Shown here piece after piece: positions 47,790-59,295 of a stretch of 64,000 nucleotides of DNA. How positions within the stretch are numbered: position 1 is the first letter of the stretch; each line of letters starts with the position of its first letter. The notes below the pieces were generated by a model, which was not told where the DNA came from, searched no databases, and saw only the letters and a program-made list of their open reading frames with translations. Source of the stretch: Zygnema cylindricum. Lineage: Eukaryota > Streptophyta > Zygnematophyceae > Zygnematales > Zygnemataceae. The stretch spans positions 22,728 to 86,727 of the forward strand of contig JBBHKE010002740.1 of assembly GCA_037447655.1 (NCBI GenBank), given 5' to 3'. The position numbers and the translations under genes are program-made.

Positions 47790-48289
47790 CACCGCCAATC
47801 GTAATTAGAGTAAAATACTCTAATTCGGTCGCTCGAAATTTTGACTCTATCACATGAAATAGAGTAAATGATTCTAATTTTTTCATTATTCTATTAAAGG
47901 TAAAGTTTAATTAGCGTTTTTAATTAAAATATAGGTTCGTTTTTAAATAGTGTGGAGTATGGACGACCTCCGTCCGTGCAAAATTGTACTTTATTAAGTA
48001 AAAAAGTACAAATAATGATTTACTACTGGCCGTTATCATATAACTGCGTTTTAACAAACCGCGTAGTGCAAACGTCATAGTGACGACAAATTGTACGTTC
48101 TGCCAAATTTTGTACGAATACCTTATTTTCATTAGAGGATTTTAGCGTGCCAAATTAGAGTACTTAAATGAATTAGAGTAAACTCATAGTTGAAACAACT
48201 CTATAACATAAATTAGAGTTCATTACTCTATTTTTTTTTTTAGTTTTTGTACTCTAATTTTTTCATTACTCTAATTACGATTCGCGGTG
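47790..48289. mobile_element. Stowaway/mariner-like element, 500 bp (family B)
   Basis: The ends are CACCGCCAATCGTAATTAGA and the complement of CACCGCGAATCGTAATTAGA, with TA at the right and a mutated CA at the left. The interior matches 57,870-58,487 in opposite orientation (for example AATAGTGTGGAGTA). No coding frame. Confidence 0.85.
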
Positions 48290-48296
48290 TATTGTA

Positions 48297-48495
48297 CACC
48301 GTGAATCGTTATTAGCCTTATGTACGCTATATCGGCACCCCAAAATTTTGACATTGATACCTTAAATATAATAAACTACACTATTTAAGGACGTGGACCA
48401 TAATCTGCCACGTCTCCTGACACTAAATTAGAATGAATGACACTAATTTTTTCTTTACACTAATAATTTCTATACGCTAATAACGATTCAAGGTG
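48297..48495. mobile_element. Stowaway-like MITE, 199 bp (second of an inverted pair)
   Basis: The ends are CACCGTGAATCGTTATTAG and the complement of CACCTTGAATCGTTATTAG, flanked by TA. It is nearly the reverse complement of 47,578-47,777, with the 500-bp family B element between them. Confidence 0.88.
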
Positions 48496-49086
48496 TACTG
48501 TACAGAACTGTACCTTGATGGCCCCTTAGTCCTAAATGTTACAGCCACTAGTCCTAAACGCTAAATTGCTAATGTTGTCCGTACTTTTACAAAAACCTCC
48601 CGATGGAACTATGGGCCTTGGAACGTGAATTCCTATACCAGTATACCGCAATACCGTAACCGTTAAGAATTATTTAGCGTGGGCCTTTAATAGCTCAAAT
48701 TTTTAATTCCAAAAATCTCAAGCGCGAGAGAACGTACAATGCGCGAGAACAATTGGAAAGGCTACATGAAGTGACCTCGTACTATACGCATACTAAATGG
48801 TTTCTTGAGTATAATACGCCTATAGTACGGGCAAAGTACATATAGCATGGTTTTGAAGATTTGAACTTTGGTTGGTTTCGGCAAGCATATACGACATGGC
48901 TGCCTGCTGATCCTAGCAAGAAAAGGCAGACTTTCTTAATGAACCACTTCAGCCCGAACTAATGAAAATGTCCATCTCTCCTTTTCCTATCCTCCGAATC
49001 TCTTAATTTCCGCTCACCTCCTGTAGTTCCCCTCTTCCTTCCTGTATCTGACTAACCATCAGGCCTTCCGCCTCCCGCTCCCCTTC
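48496..49086 (+). promoter_or_regulatory. Promoter and CT-rich 5' leader of the EF-hand gene
   Basis: The last 120 bases before the ATG are strongly pyrimidine-rich (CTCTCCTTTTCC, CTCCCGCTCCCC), a common feature of plant 5' leaders. No TATA box is fixed. The nearest upstream element is the MITE ending at 48,495, so the space between it and the ATG is only about 590 bases. Confidence 0.5.
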
Positions 49087-49584
49087 ATGGCTCTTCTCAG
49101 ACCTCTCGCCATATATACTCTTCTCTTATTCTCCTGTGTCCTTTTTGTGTTCCTTACCAAAACTCCTGTTTCAGAGTACGACGACGGGCCTGCAGGTAGT
49201 CGAAACCACCACCGTCGTCATCATCAGTCCGGTCGAAAAGTCGGTCCTCGAGTCAAGCTCCATAACGCTAGTGCAGAAGTGAACCCTAAACTGGATCATA
49301 TAACCTTCGATCCAGTAGTAGCTGAGTTTGAAAAACGCCAGGATGACAAGGCTTGGGAGAGAGAGTATCTTCGGCAACACGAACAAGAATTAGAGAGGAT
49401 TCGCAAAATACATCATAGAGACGTAATTGATGAAGATGAGATGGCGCAGCATGAGGAGATGGCGGAGATGGCTGAGCTCTCTGGATACAAAGGACAAGGA
49501 GGAGGAGAGGGAGACTCTGGAGGAGAGGAAGAGAAGATGACGAAGACGAAGAACATGACGATGATGATTTGAACAATCCGGAAG
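49087..49584 (+). CDS. EF-hand gene exon 1 with signal anchor and frame disruption
   Basis: From the ATG the frame encodes the signal anchor, a His/Arg-rich lumenal stretch (NHHRRHHQSGRK) and the conserved LDHITFDPVVAEFEKRQDD segment. After about 49,495 the plausible coding frame changes: EDEEHDDDDLNNPE, ending in phase 1 at GTAAGG, joins exon 2 as DYFAYDHF. The switch equals one missing base in the purine-rich run at about 49,497-49,525. No GT-AG intron fits there. This may be a sequencing or assembly error, or a real loss-of-function change. Confidence 0.75.
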
Positions 49585-52500
49585 GTAAGGAAAGGTTCGG
49601 TGTTCAAAAGGATAGGGTTTTTGACAGTTTAATTTATTTATTTTTGTTAATCGAGATCATTTTTATCGAAGGATACAGGTTTAAGCGACAGCCAATCATG
49701 TTTACCAAAAAAGCTGCTTTTTGTTTATTTAAGTTAAAAAAAAACTGTGTTACACCATTTGGATGCATTAATTTGCATGCGAACGTATTTGAACATGTTT
49801 GAACATGTTTATTTTTATTATTATTGTTAATATTTTTTCTTTTTTGAGAACAGTTTTTTTTTTTTTTTTGAAACAATTGAGTTTGTAAGTTCAAGTTTTG
49901 TTTTTAAATTCGCCAAAATGGAACTTTTAGCCGAGATAATCAAATCTGAATATGAAGTTTTTGTCTTAGTGGTGCGAGGGGTGGGGAGGGGGGGAGGGAG
50001 GGGGGAGAGAGGGAGAGAAGGCGAAAGGAAGAGAGGGAGAGAGGGAGAGAGACTTCTTGTCGTTTAAAAAGGAAAGAGGGATAAATTTTTCACTTACATA
50101 CTGGCAAATGTGCAATTTTTAACAATAATATTGCACCGACAGCCCTTGCCATTATGCTGAATACCAATTGCCTCAAATATGGAGGGCTACATCTTTCATA
50201 TTCTATGGTATTTAATCTCAGATCTGTTTACAAGAAACACCTCCAATTTTGTTGTTGGAACATGTTCTTCTGCTGCTTCACTTTTCCCTTGAAATCTACA
50301 CTGCCCATTGGTCTTGGAATTAATCACTCTTATTTGAGTGGGTGATTTTTTGACCCAAAATCGTCAATAACATTGTTTAGCTAAGCGGTTAATGTGATTA
50401 TTTTATAAATTGTTAACGTTACCAAATTTGAAACTTGAATGGTTCATTAACACTAACACCAATAGACGGCGTAGCCTAGAAGGGATAATTAGGTTGGACT
50501 GCCAAGAGTTGGGCAAAGCTGATGTTGACCGTTTTTATGGAGCTTGTTTTAGTATAGCCAAAAGTCACAACATGCATATTCCTCTTGGATTACTCTGGGG
50601 TTACTCCTTGAAATGGACAGTCGAAAGGTCAAGGGAATGTACTTTCCAGCATCATTTGTGTGGACCTTAATGTCACTAAATTGTCATTGATATGCTCGAA
50701 ATTTGATGAAATGCAACAAGGTGGAAGCCATTCGTACTTGTCAATGTCGAGTTTTGACATAAGAGCTTTGACGAGTGTGGGCAAAGCGAAATAGAATCCA
50801 CAGTAATTTTTTCCTGCACTAACTGTTCTAGGTGACTTTTGATGTGCTTTATCCAATTGGTTGATAACTCTATATGGCCGAGTTGCGCTTAAATCATTTT
50901 GAGCAGCTTCGGGATGACACCAACTAAGTGTATTTGAGTCAAGCACAATCCATGGTAGAGATTGTGATGGCAAATGAAACCTCACCTGTCTGAAAGATAT
51001 TGTGAAGCGTTTTTTAAGATTTGTAAGAATTAACAAGCAGCAGGGTCCAATCTTGAGTTTTCTGGTCAGAGAGGCTTTTTATCAATACTTTCATGCGCGA
51101 CTTCATGTTCCTACAATAGGAATTTTGTGGAGCCCCACCTTGACCTTTGGAAAGCTCTTAATGATGATATCCAATTGACGAAGGTTCGAATATTTTCAGA
51201 GAATTCAGATACAGGTGGTGTGATATCAATTACAAAAGTTTTTATTATAATTCTAGCTATAGCTTGAGTTGATCACCACCGTTCGACTTAATGGCTTCCA
51301 AATTTGTTTCACCTTTATGCTCTTGTCTGTTTACATGAAGCACGGTACAATGTTGTTAAAGTTTGTCTTGAGTCATGTTATGTTGTTGAAACTTTTTAGG
51401 ACATTTGTGTTTGATGCATGTTTGGTACTTGTTTATGGAGGAAGCTTCAGGATGCCAAGGTCCACTGCCTAATGTCTTTGTTGTTTGCAGCACTCAATTT
51501 AAAAGGTGGATTGAGAGAACTCAATGTAGTGATGGGCTAACAGAACTAGCCTTCGTTACTGCCTCATTTTACCTTCTCCTGCTCTCTCTGAAAGTACTCT
51601 TGTTTCTTGGTTGGCCTCTGAATGCTCTTTGGAGATCTCCCCCTCTCAGATTATTTCGCATATGACCATTTCAACATTACTTCACGCCTACAAACACTGT
51701 TTCCTCTCATCGACGACAATCCGAGCGACGGCTTTGTCACCGTGGAGGAGCTTGGAGCGTGGCATGTGAAGCAAGGGAGGGAAGCAAATCTTCATCGAAC
51801 CGAGAGAGAAATGGAGGCGGTTGATGCCAATCATGATGGCCTCTTGTCTCTCAAGGAATACCTTCACGACTCTTCGCCTGGCGATGAACGTAAGCCCAGT
51901 AGGAATGACTCCAAAAGGGACTTGCTTTTTTATCACATTTCCTGTGCATACATAGGAGAGAGCATGGACTAATTTTCTGGCCTATTTTTGGGAGGAAAGT
52001 CAGGGTAAAGCATGGGCAGGTTTTGCAAGAGAAAAAAAATGTTTCTGTTTCTGCTTCTGCTGGGAGGATGGGATTAGAGAATGGGGAGAGGAGAGAGAGA
52101 TGAGGGGATGATGCTGAGTAACTTTGGGCTTGTTTTCGATTCAAGGTCGAGCCCATGCTCTTGTGATATGGAAGAGGGATAATTGAGATAAATTGGGGAG
52201 CGACAATCTTGACATTGTTCTGTTTTAAGAAGTCATTAAATCAGCAATGATTGTCTAGATTTGAGTTTTTAACAAACGTCCATGGTCTATTCTTCTCCTC
52301 TGTGGTGGTTTTTGTGCAGTCAACGTGAATTTGACCGATGCTGCTAATGAGTGGATGAGAAATGGAGTGGAGCAATGGCCTTTGACTGATTTGGATGGGG
52401 ATGGACTTCTTAATAGAGAAGAATACAAAGAGTGAGGAACTTCTGAGCTGCTTGCTATGGGAGAACTTGTATATATGGAGTAGGTTCAAGGAATGTTAAA

Positions 52501-54321
52501 TGGGAGCTTTTGCTGTTTGACAATCTGAGAGATTTTGATGAAATGACATTATGTTTTTTCTTTAGAAAGATCAGGGTTTAAGGCCAGACGGTTGAAACTG
52601 CGCCCATTCAATCGTCTAAAAAATTCCCACATGTAAAGACAGTATTATCTGGACTCTATTGGTTTTCACATTGGACTACGGTTTTCTAAAGTTTTTTTTT
52701 TTTAGCATGCAGTTTCCAGAACCCTGAAGATTCAGACAACCCCAAACTCGCCCAATGGCTGCGGAAACAAGAAATAAAGTGAGTCCTTTTTTCATTCAAT
52801 CAAGGACATTTTACTTTAGAAAGTTTGAATCAAAGTTGTATCTTGTTTTCTCAACACATGAAGAGTTGAAATCAGGTTGCCTAAAATTTATCCTCGTTTT
52901 GTGTTCTTTGTAAAGTATAATTATACGGTTTCAAGTTGTTTATCATATGTCAGGAATTTAATGCTGAAAACCTCTCTGTTGATATAGCAGATTCATCCCA
53001 TGATATATAGCTCACCCAGTTAATATTTTCCACTGACTGACGCCTTCTCTGCCGTTGGTGACAGGAATCGCGCTGCAAACAAAGATGGAAAGCTTTCATT
53101 TGATGAGTTTTACAGTGACCTGTACAACGAACTTCGCGATTTTGGGGAAGAAGATCCAATTGACACAGCTGTAAGGTCTCATGTTGGAAAAGATCCGCAT
53201 GAGTCAAGGACAAATTTGACTGATGCCATGGAGCACAAGTTGAATCGAGCAAAGGCAAAGTTTGAAGAGCTCGATGTTAATAAGGATAAGTGAGTTATGA
53301 GAAATTATCCACATACTCTGGTTTGCATGACAAGGATTATGGTCCCATGATTAGGACTACCCTGACCTAATTCTACAGTGAAGACCATATCTTTATTTTT
53401 AGTTCGAATATTTGATGCGAGACAGTAGGATTTAATGTGACTTTGATTTGAAAATGTATGGCATAACCTGATTTCTCCTCACATTAGAAATATGGTATTC
53501 CTGTGTTTATGGATACCAAAGTTGCTCCTCACCATAGTTGGTACGATCCAAATCCACCCAATTCCATGTGCGATGTTTTCAGATCAGGTGGGGTCCACAT
53601 TGTACCTCATATTTCTTTTAATCGGTATTTTTCGTTTCACTGAAGAATCCATACATATACTCAGAAACGATGTCGTCGAGACTGGAGATTGTAGCTGATA
53701 GATTTGTGGTTGTGTTTCATTTGTTGGCAGTTTTTTGACAGAGGATGAACTTGTGCCTGTAATGGTTAAGCTTAACCCGGGGGAGAAGTATTTTGCCCAC
53801 CAACAAGCTGAACATATGGTGAACCAGGTGCGCTTTCGATCCTCGTCTTTTTTTCTGCCTATGGCAAAGTTTCACGCATCGGGACCGGAATTGCCTTTGT
53901 TTCTACCTTTGCCTTTTTATAGAGAAAATGGTCAGTGATTATGAATCAGGAGCGCCTTTAGAAACATTTGGAAGAACCTCCATCTTGGTCTGGTTGTTTT
54001 TACGGTTAAGGGTTTTTGTAGAATAAATTTATATTCGCTTCATTTTGCTGAGCCCAATGATGTCTATCTCGTGGTTTCTTTTCGGGTTTTTGCTCACATT
54101 TTTTGTCTTAGGCAGAAGAAAGTATTGACACTAAATATGCTTTTAGAGCTTTAATGTTGGGGATGTATGTGTGACCTTGGGGAACTTAGGCTGATGGAAA
54201 CAATGACAAAAAATTGACTATCGAGGAAATGATAAAGCATCCGTATGTGTTTTATAACGTGGCGTACGACGAAAACGGTGAAGATGATGATGATGGACCC
54301 CATGACGAGTTTCGACGATAA
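49087..54321 (+). CDS. CREC-type EF-hand protein (reticulocalbin/calumenin-like), 7 exons, apparent frameshift in exon 1
   Basis: CREC proteins are low-affinity Ca2+ binders of the secretory pathway. Exons: 49087-49584, 51650-51889, 52320-52431, 52713-52778, 53065-53289, 53731-53827 and 54190-54321. The start MALLRPLAIYTLLLFSCVLF gives a signal peptide or anchor. Six EF-hand-like loops follow: DDNPSDGFVTVEE, DANHDGLLSLKE, DLDGDGLLNREE, NRAANKDGKLSFDE (degenerate), DVNKDNFLTEDE and DGNNDKKLTIEE. The C-terminus HDEFRR resembles the HDEF-type ending of plant homologues and may aid ER retention. Total coding length is 1,370 bases, one short of a multiple of three. Exon 1 meets a TGA at 49,570, while the acidic stretch joined to exon 2 lies in another frame. 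All other junctions agree in phase. Confidence 0.88.
49585..51649. other. Intron 1 of the EF-hand gene, about 2.1 kb
   Basis: This is a large first intron with T-runs and a G-rich purine block (about 49,975-50,050: GGGGAGGG, GAGAGAGGG). No transposon ends or coding exons are recognised. Confidence 0.6.
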
Positions 54322-54860
54322 TGACTCGCATTGGGTAGGAAATCGGCAAAACCCACTGTGTTGATTGATTTGAAGAAGTGTGAATTACGAAGAAAGGAAA
54401 GGAAGTCTCACATTCTTTACCATATGACGCTTTCTCATGTCAAGTTTGAAGTGTTGTCATACCATGTTGAATTGTTATTGTCTCATTGTCATGAACTGAG
54501 CACAGATCTAAGCGATCGACAAGATTTTTGTAGGTAGTTTAAGAAAGAATATTTGCAGTACATCCCTACTTGTTTGTAAACGTCTAGTGATATTGCTTTG
54601 GGTTGCGTGTAATGTAATGTTTTTTTGTGCCATTCCTTTTCCCTATCATGTGAGTCATTCAGCTTAGAAAAGCAGTGAAAGGAAACATAACTCAAGCCTG
54701 GGTAAGGCAAAGGTTAATCCATTAGTGGTTCATGGTTGTGGTTTTGACGTTAGTGGACTTCTAAACAATCTTAGTCATAACTTTTTTATGATCCTGTGCA
54801 AATCTGTCATAACAATGTGCATCAAATTTGGAGGAATAAAAATGGAATTCAAAGGTATGA
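54322..54860 (+). other. Presumed 3' UTR of the EF-hand gene
   Basis: The region after TAA (54,319-54,321) is non-coding. A canonical AATAAA lies at about 54,835 (GGAATAAAAATGG). The role as polyadenylation signal is inferred from position. Confidence 0.45.
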
Positions 54861-56601
54861 ATGAATGAAAGTCAGTTCTTTTCTTGCAGATCCATCTGTA
54901 TTTTTTTCGGTCAGGCGCTTTTCACAAGAATTTATTTATTTATTTGGTTACGGGATTAAACAAAAGATTTTTTTGGAAGACGAGATCGTCCTAATCTTCC
55001 AGGGAGCTCAACAGTGGGACCTCCTTTCCCACATTTGTTAAACAACTTTCATAAGCGCAAAAAAAAAACAAACGTTTTTTTTGCAGGGCCGTATAGTTTT
55101 TGAAGATGACCAGAAAATAATGTTGCCTCAATCGGCAAAACTGGTTCTCTACGGTGGTCCAATCAGAAATCAAGAGTTTTGATTGAAAAATAATTCCTTC
55201 AACCGAGCAGCTTTTAAGATTTTATGCCTACATCGTTTGGTTGTATACCCTCTTGGCCTTAAATAACTTCAGCACCTTTCCGAGATCTCCGGCTTTCTGT
55301 TGAATTAGTGTAGATTTTGATGATTAAATTCTGTATCTCACGACGGCAAAAAAGCGGAGCAGCTCTTTGTACCAGATTCGTCAATCTTTGCAATAGTTGG
55401 AGTCTTAATTCGTTCCGATTTCCTCCTTATTTGCTACTTTCAAAGGCATGCCTGTAGGTTAGTTGTAGCTCTTTCTATTCTGTTTCTCCTTCTCGGTCCT
55501 CGTTTTCCTTTTTTCCTTTTTTTATTTTTTTCCTTTTTTCCTTTTTTTCTTTTCCAAATTTTGACACGAGAAAATGTTTTGGCAGGTAAGGGAACAGGTT
55601 TTTTATTTTTTCGTAGTACATCGGTATTTGAAACTTTGGTTAGGGTTGTCAATAATTTTTGTCCTGTAGCCACTGTCGTTGTTACTGGCACTGAGCTTCA
55701 CCAACTGAGGAACTACTTGTGAACGTATTATGTATGTAGTTTATCTTTATCATTAAAGTTTTTGTTGCCCACCTTGAAGTCGTGATGTTACAATGTATTA
55801 CTACTATTATTGTAAGTGTTTATTGATCAACCTTTGCATACTACAGACAAGGTGATTCTTTGTTTCCCCTTTGCTCTTAAAATATACTGGTATGCGTGGT
55901 TTTTTTTGTTTATTTTGGTAGGCTTTTGACCGCTGGTTTATTAGCAAAAATTTCAAATGACAAAAACGAAATGTACGTCACAGCTCAACTATAGAACTAA
56001 TAGTCAGTGGGTTGCATTACATTTACAAAGAAAACGAAGCAAAAATAGTGAATGCAGCAGACTCTTTGTGGCTTCTAGAGTCTTTGAGTTATCAGTTGGA
56101 TTATGTTGCGCATGTCGGACATATCGTTTTTTGGTTTGGTTTACACAATTTATGATTTTGTGTCAAAATAATTTGCAACCAAATTGAAGCGACTAATTTT
56201 GTGCTTTACATTTATATTACATTCATCGCATGAACTGCCACCTCTCTCTAATCTTTTTCTGCTTGAGAAACTGAAATTTTACTTGTGTGGTTGCATTTAT
56301 ATCACATGGGCATAAAATGCAAAAAAGTTCTTAAGTAATTAAATGTAATGTAGTTCTGTATTTCGTAGGATTTGTCAATAGCCCATACGTAACTGAGACA
56401 TTATTATAATACAAAATAAAAAGTGTCATGAGGATTAAACTACACGGCGGTGTAGTAAAATAGGTTGTGAAATATGTCAAATCTGAATTCCTCCCCATAA
56501 AAGAGTATTTCACTTTTGCAAAATATAAATAGTGGTCAAGGTGTATATCAACAGCATCGGATTTGGAGATTCGATTCAGTACAGTAGCAAATTTTTGCTG
56601 T
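54861..56601. other. Intergenic spacer without recognised gene
   Basis: AT-rich sequence with a T/C-rich block (about 55,500-55,560: TTTTCC repeats). I see no element termini, RNA gene or protein-like exon. Confidence 0.5.
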
Positions 56602-56609
56602 GTAATCAA

Positions 56610-57409
56610 TAGTGTTGGGTATCGAGGACCATTTGCCGATATTCAATATATATCGAATTTCAGGTACCAGATAATCGATATATCGCCTCGATATATCGAA
56701 AAGCTAGATATCGCGATATATCGCAGATATATCGTATCCCCGATATATTGAAGCTTTTTAAAACAAAAAATTATAACTATTTTGGCTACTGCTGCTAGTA
56801 CTAATGCTGCTGCAGCTGGTAGTAATATCCGGAAGCATTTCAGTGTCATTGTCCTCTTCTCCTCCCATGCTACCTCCCATCCCTTGGGAATCCATGGAGA
56901 AAACTAAAACTGTAACCTTTCTATAATATTAGTCGCTGGAAATGGATAAGATGTAATGGCTACCAATCTGCAGATTGGTAGATGCCTGCAAAAATGCCTG
57001 CAGATTGGTAGGTATTCCTGCCTGAAAGCATGAAAAGAACAGTCTTGCAAATTTATTTTTTCAGATTATACTTTGACTTAATTAGTGTGACCTTTTCGTA
57101 TGTGAAATCTCTACGTACTAAATAATTAATAATATGAATTACGGAATTATTACTTTTTTGTCAGTTACAATTTGCGGCGTCTACCTTTAAGTCACGAAAC
57201 GAAAATCACGTCGTACGCGGCGTATCAAACAATTTGTCTTCATCGCTAAAATAACATATGATATAAAATATAAAAATTTAAAAAATATTATATATCGCGA
57301 TGAATTTTGTTGGTCTCGGTACGATATATCAAGAAGTTTGCTTGATCGATATTCAATATATTGAATATCGAAATTATCGCGATATGAAATTACCCGATAC
57401 CCAACACTA
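56610..57409. mobile_element. hAT-like palindrome-rich element, 800 bp (family C copy 3)
   Basis: The ends are TAGTGTTGGGTATCG and its exact complement. The 8-bp flanks are GTAATCAA (56,602-56,609) and ATAATCAA (57,410-57,417), 7 of 8 identical. Both outer regions are dense in CGATATATCG words; the middle is unrelated AT-rich sequence. No transposase. Confidence 0.88.
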
Positions 57410-57647
57410 ATAATCAATTCGGGGTAAAATATTCAACAAACGATCAATCAAAGACTTAGGGTGGCGTTCCATCAGACGAAAAGTGAGGTTGTTTACAGAA
57501 ATCCGGACCTATTCGTACTATGCCGTACCTCTTATTTTGTTTTTATATGCGACAACATTACAGAGAATCTTGTCAATATTCTCCAAAGGTCTGGGAGGTA
57601 ACAATGACCGTTGGATGTTTTTTCGCGAAGCGTTCCCTTAGAAAGTC

Positions 57648-57694
57648 TCTGTAAATAGTGATGTACCTCGAGGAGGTACATCACCATTTACAGA
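57648..57694. repeat. Central hairpin of Harbinger-like copy 1
   Basis: A stem of 22 pairs with a single mismatch (TCTGTAAAT, mismatch, GTGATGTACCTC) and a GAG loop. It begins 189 bases from the left end of the element. Confidence 0.88.
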
Positions 57695-57869
57695 AAAAAT
57701 TGAGCCGCGACACGTTGGATAATGAATGTACGTGTCACGACGGCAACCAACGGATATTAAGAAATTTCGCACATGATATATGCATTCAAAAATTCAACGG
57801 AAATCACGAAAGTGATCTCGTAACGAGCTTTCGTCGAGCTATTTTTGTTACCGGCCATTCGTCACACTA

Positions 57870-58487
57870 CACCGCGAATCGTAATTAGAGTAATGAAAAA
57901 ATTAGAGTAAAAAAACCAAAAAAAACAATTAGAGTAATGAACTCTAATTTATGTGATATAACTTTTTCACAGTCGAAGTTTACTCTAATTTATTTAAGTA
58001 CTCTATATTGGGTTTTGTCGGCGATAAATATCTGCGCTAAAATTATAGACACTAAATTACGTGGACGTACAAAATCTGTCAGTCCGTATAGTTTTAACGT
58101 CATAATGACGCTATAATTATTTGTCGCGCTGAATGTCAGTTAATGTTCACACTGACGACGATGCTGTCGACGGACGAGAGTTATGCGAACGGCTTTTTTT
58201 CGATATGATTGATTTTTCGTTTAGTCCGATTTCACGTGCGAGCGCGATTGTATTAAATCATTATTTGTACCTTTTTACTTAAAAAAAGTACATTTTTGCA
58301 CGGTCTAATGTCGTCCGTACTCCACACTATTTAAAATGAACCTATATTACAATTTTGTTACGCTAATTAAACTTACCTAAATTAGAATAATAAAAAAAAA
58401 TAGAATCATTTACTCTATTTGATGTCACAGAGTCGAAATTTCGAGCGACCAAATTAGAGTAATTTACTCTAATTACGATTCGCGGTG
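57870..58487. mobile_element. Stowaway/mariner-like element, 618 bp (family B), inserted in family C copy 4
   Basis: Perfect inverted ends begin CACCGCGAATCGTAATTAGA and run about 24 bases. The TA target (57,868-57,869 and 58,488-58,489) is the first two bases of the hAT-like element at 58,488-58,866. The interior matches 47,790-48,289 reversed. No transposase. Confidence 0.93.
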
Positions 58488-58866
58488 TAGTGTTGGGTAT
58501 CGGGTAGTTTCATATCGCGATAATTTCGATATTCGATATATCGAATATCAATCGAGCAGATTCCTCGATATATCGTACCGGGACCAACATAAATTATCGC
58601 GATATATATCGCAAAAATTGCATATCCGTACAGTCTGAGTACGGAAAACCGTACGAAAAAAGAGTACGAAAAATCGTACGGATATTTCCCACTGAGCGGG
58701 GTAAAAATTGTAAAATTTTCATTTTCGATATATCGTCGATACGATATATCGGCGATATATCGCGATAATTTGAAATTCGATATATCTAAGCGATATATCG
58801 AATATCGGGTACATGAAATTCGATATATATCGAATATCGGCAATGGGTCCTCGATACCCAACACTA
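58488..58866. mobile_element. hAT-like palindrome-rich element, 379 bp (family C copy 4)
   Basis: The ends are TAGTGTTGGGTATCG and its complement. The 8-bp target CGTCACAC is found at 57,860-57,867 (left, before the Stowaway-like insertion) and 58,867-58,874 (right). This is the shortest copy and is almost entirely CGATAT-type words around a CGTACGG cluster. Confidence 0.92.
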
Positions 58867-59295
58867 CGTCACACTATTTGTGGAAGCGCTCATTCGTCGC
58901 GCGAAAAAGCAAAAACCCTAAAATAATGAGCTGGCATCTGACAAGCGTTTGCAAAGAGTACAAAATGTGTGTGGTACGATGCCCTGATCCGCACGTACAT
59001 GGTATGCAAATGACGATTTCGAGTTGAAGTTGGTCGGTGTAAAAAATATTTGACGATTTTCAATATGCGATCTTATCTTACGTGGTACCACTCATTTCTG
59101 AGCACGTGGATTACAGACCCTGCGCGAGATAACAGCCTTCAAAATGTAGCATTCTGTAATGTTGTTCAAACGATTACAGAATTTCCTGATGGAACGCCAC
59201 CCTAATTGTTTAATAATTCTAATTTGGGTCTTTGAAAACTATCAAGGGAGTGGAATTAATAATAATTATGTTTACTCCCTTGAATATTCTAATTA

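Larger units (their letters stand above)
57459..59202. mobile_element. Harbinger-like element, 1,744 bp including nested insertions (family D copy 1)
   Basis: The ends are GGGTGGCGTTCCATCAG and its exact complement, flanked by TTA (57,456-57,458) and TAA (59,203-59,205). This fits PIF/Harbinger elements, which use TTA/TAA sites and often start with G-rich ends. Without the inserted 1,007 bases (57,868-58,874) the element is about 737 bp, close to copy 2. No transposase frame is seen. Confidence 0.82.
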
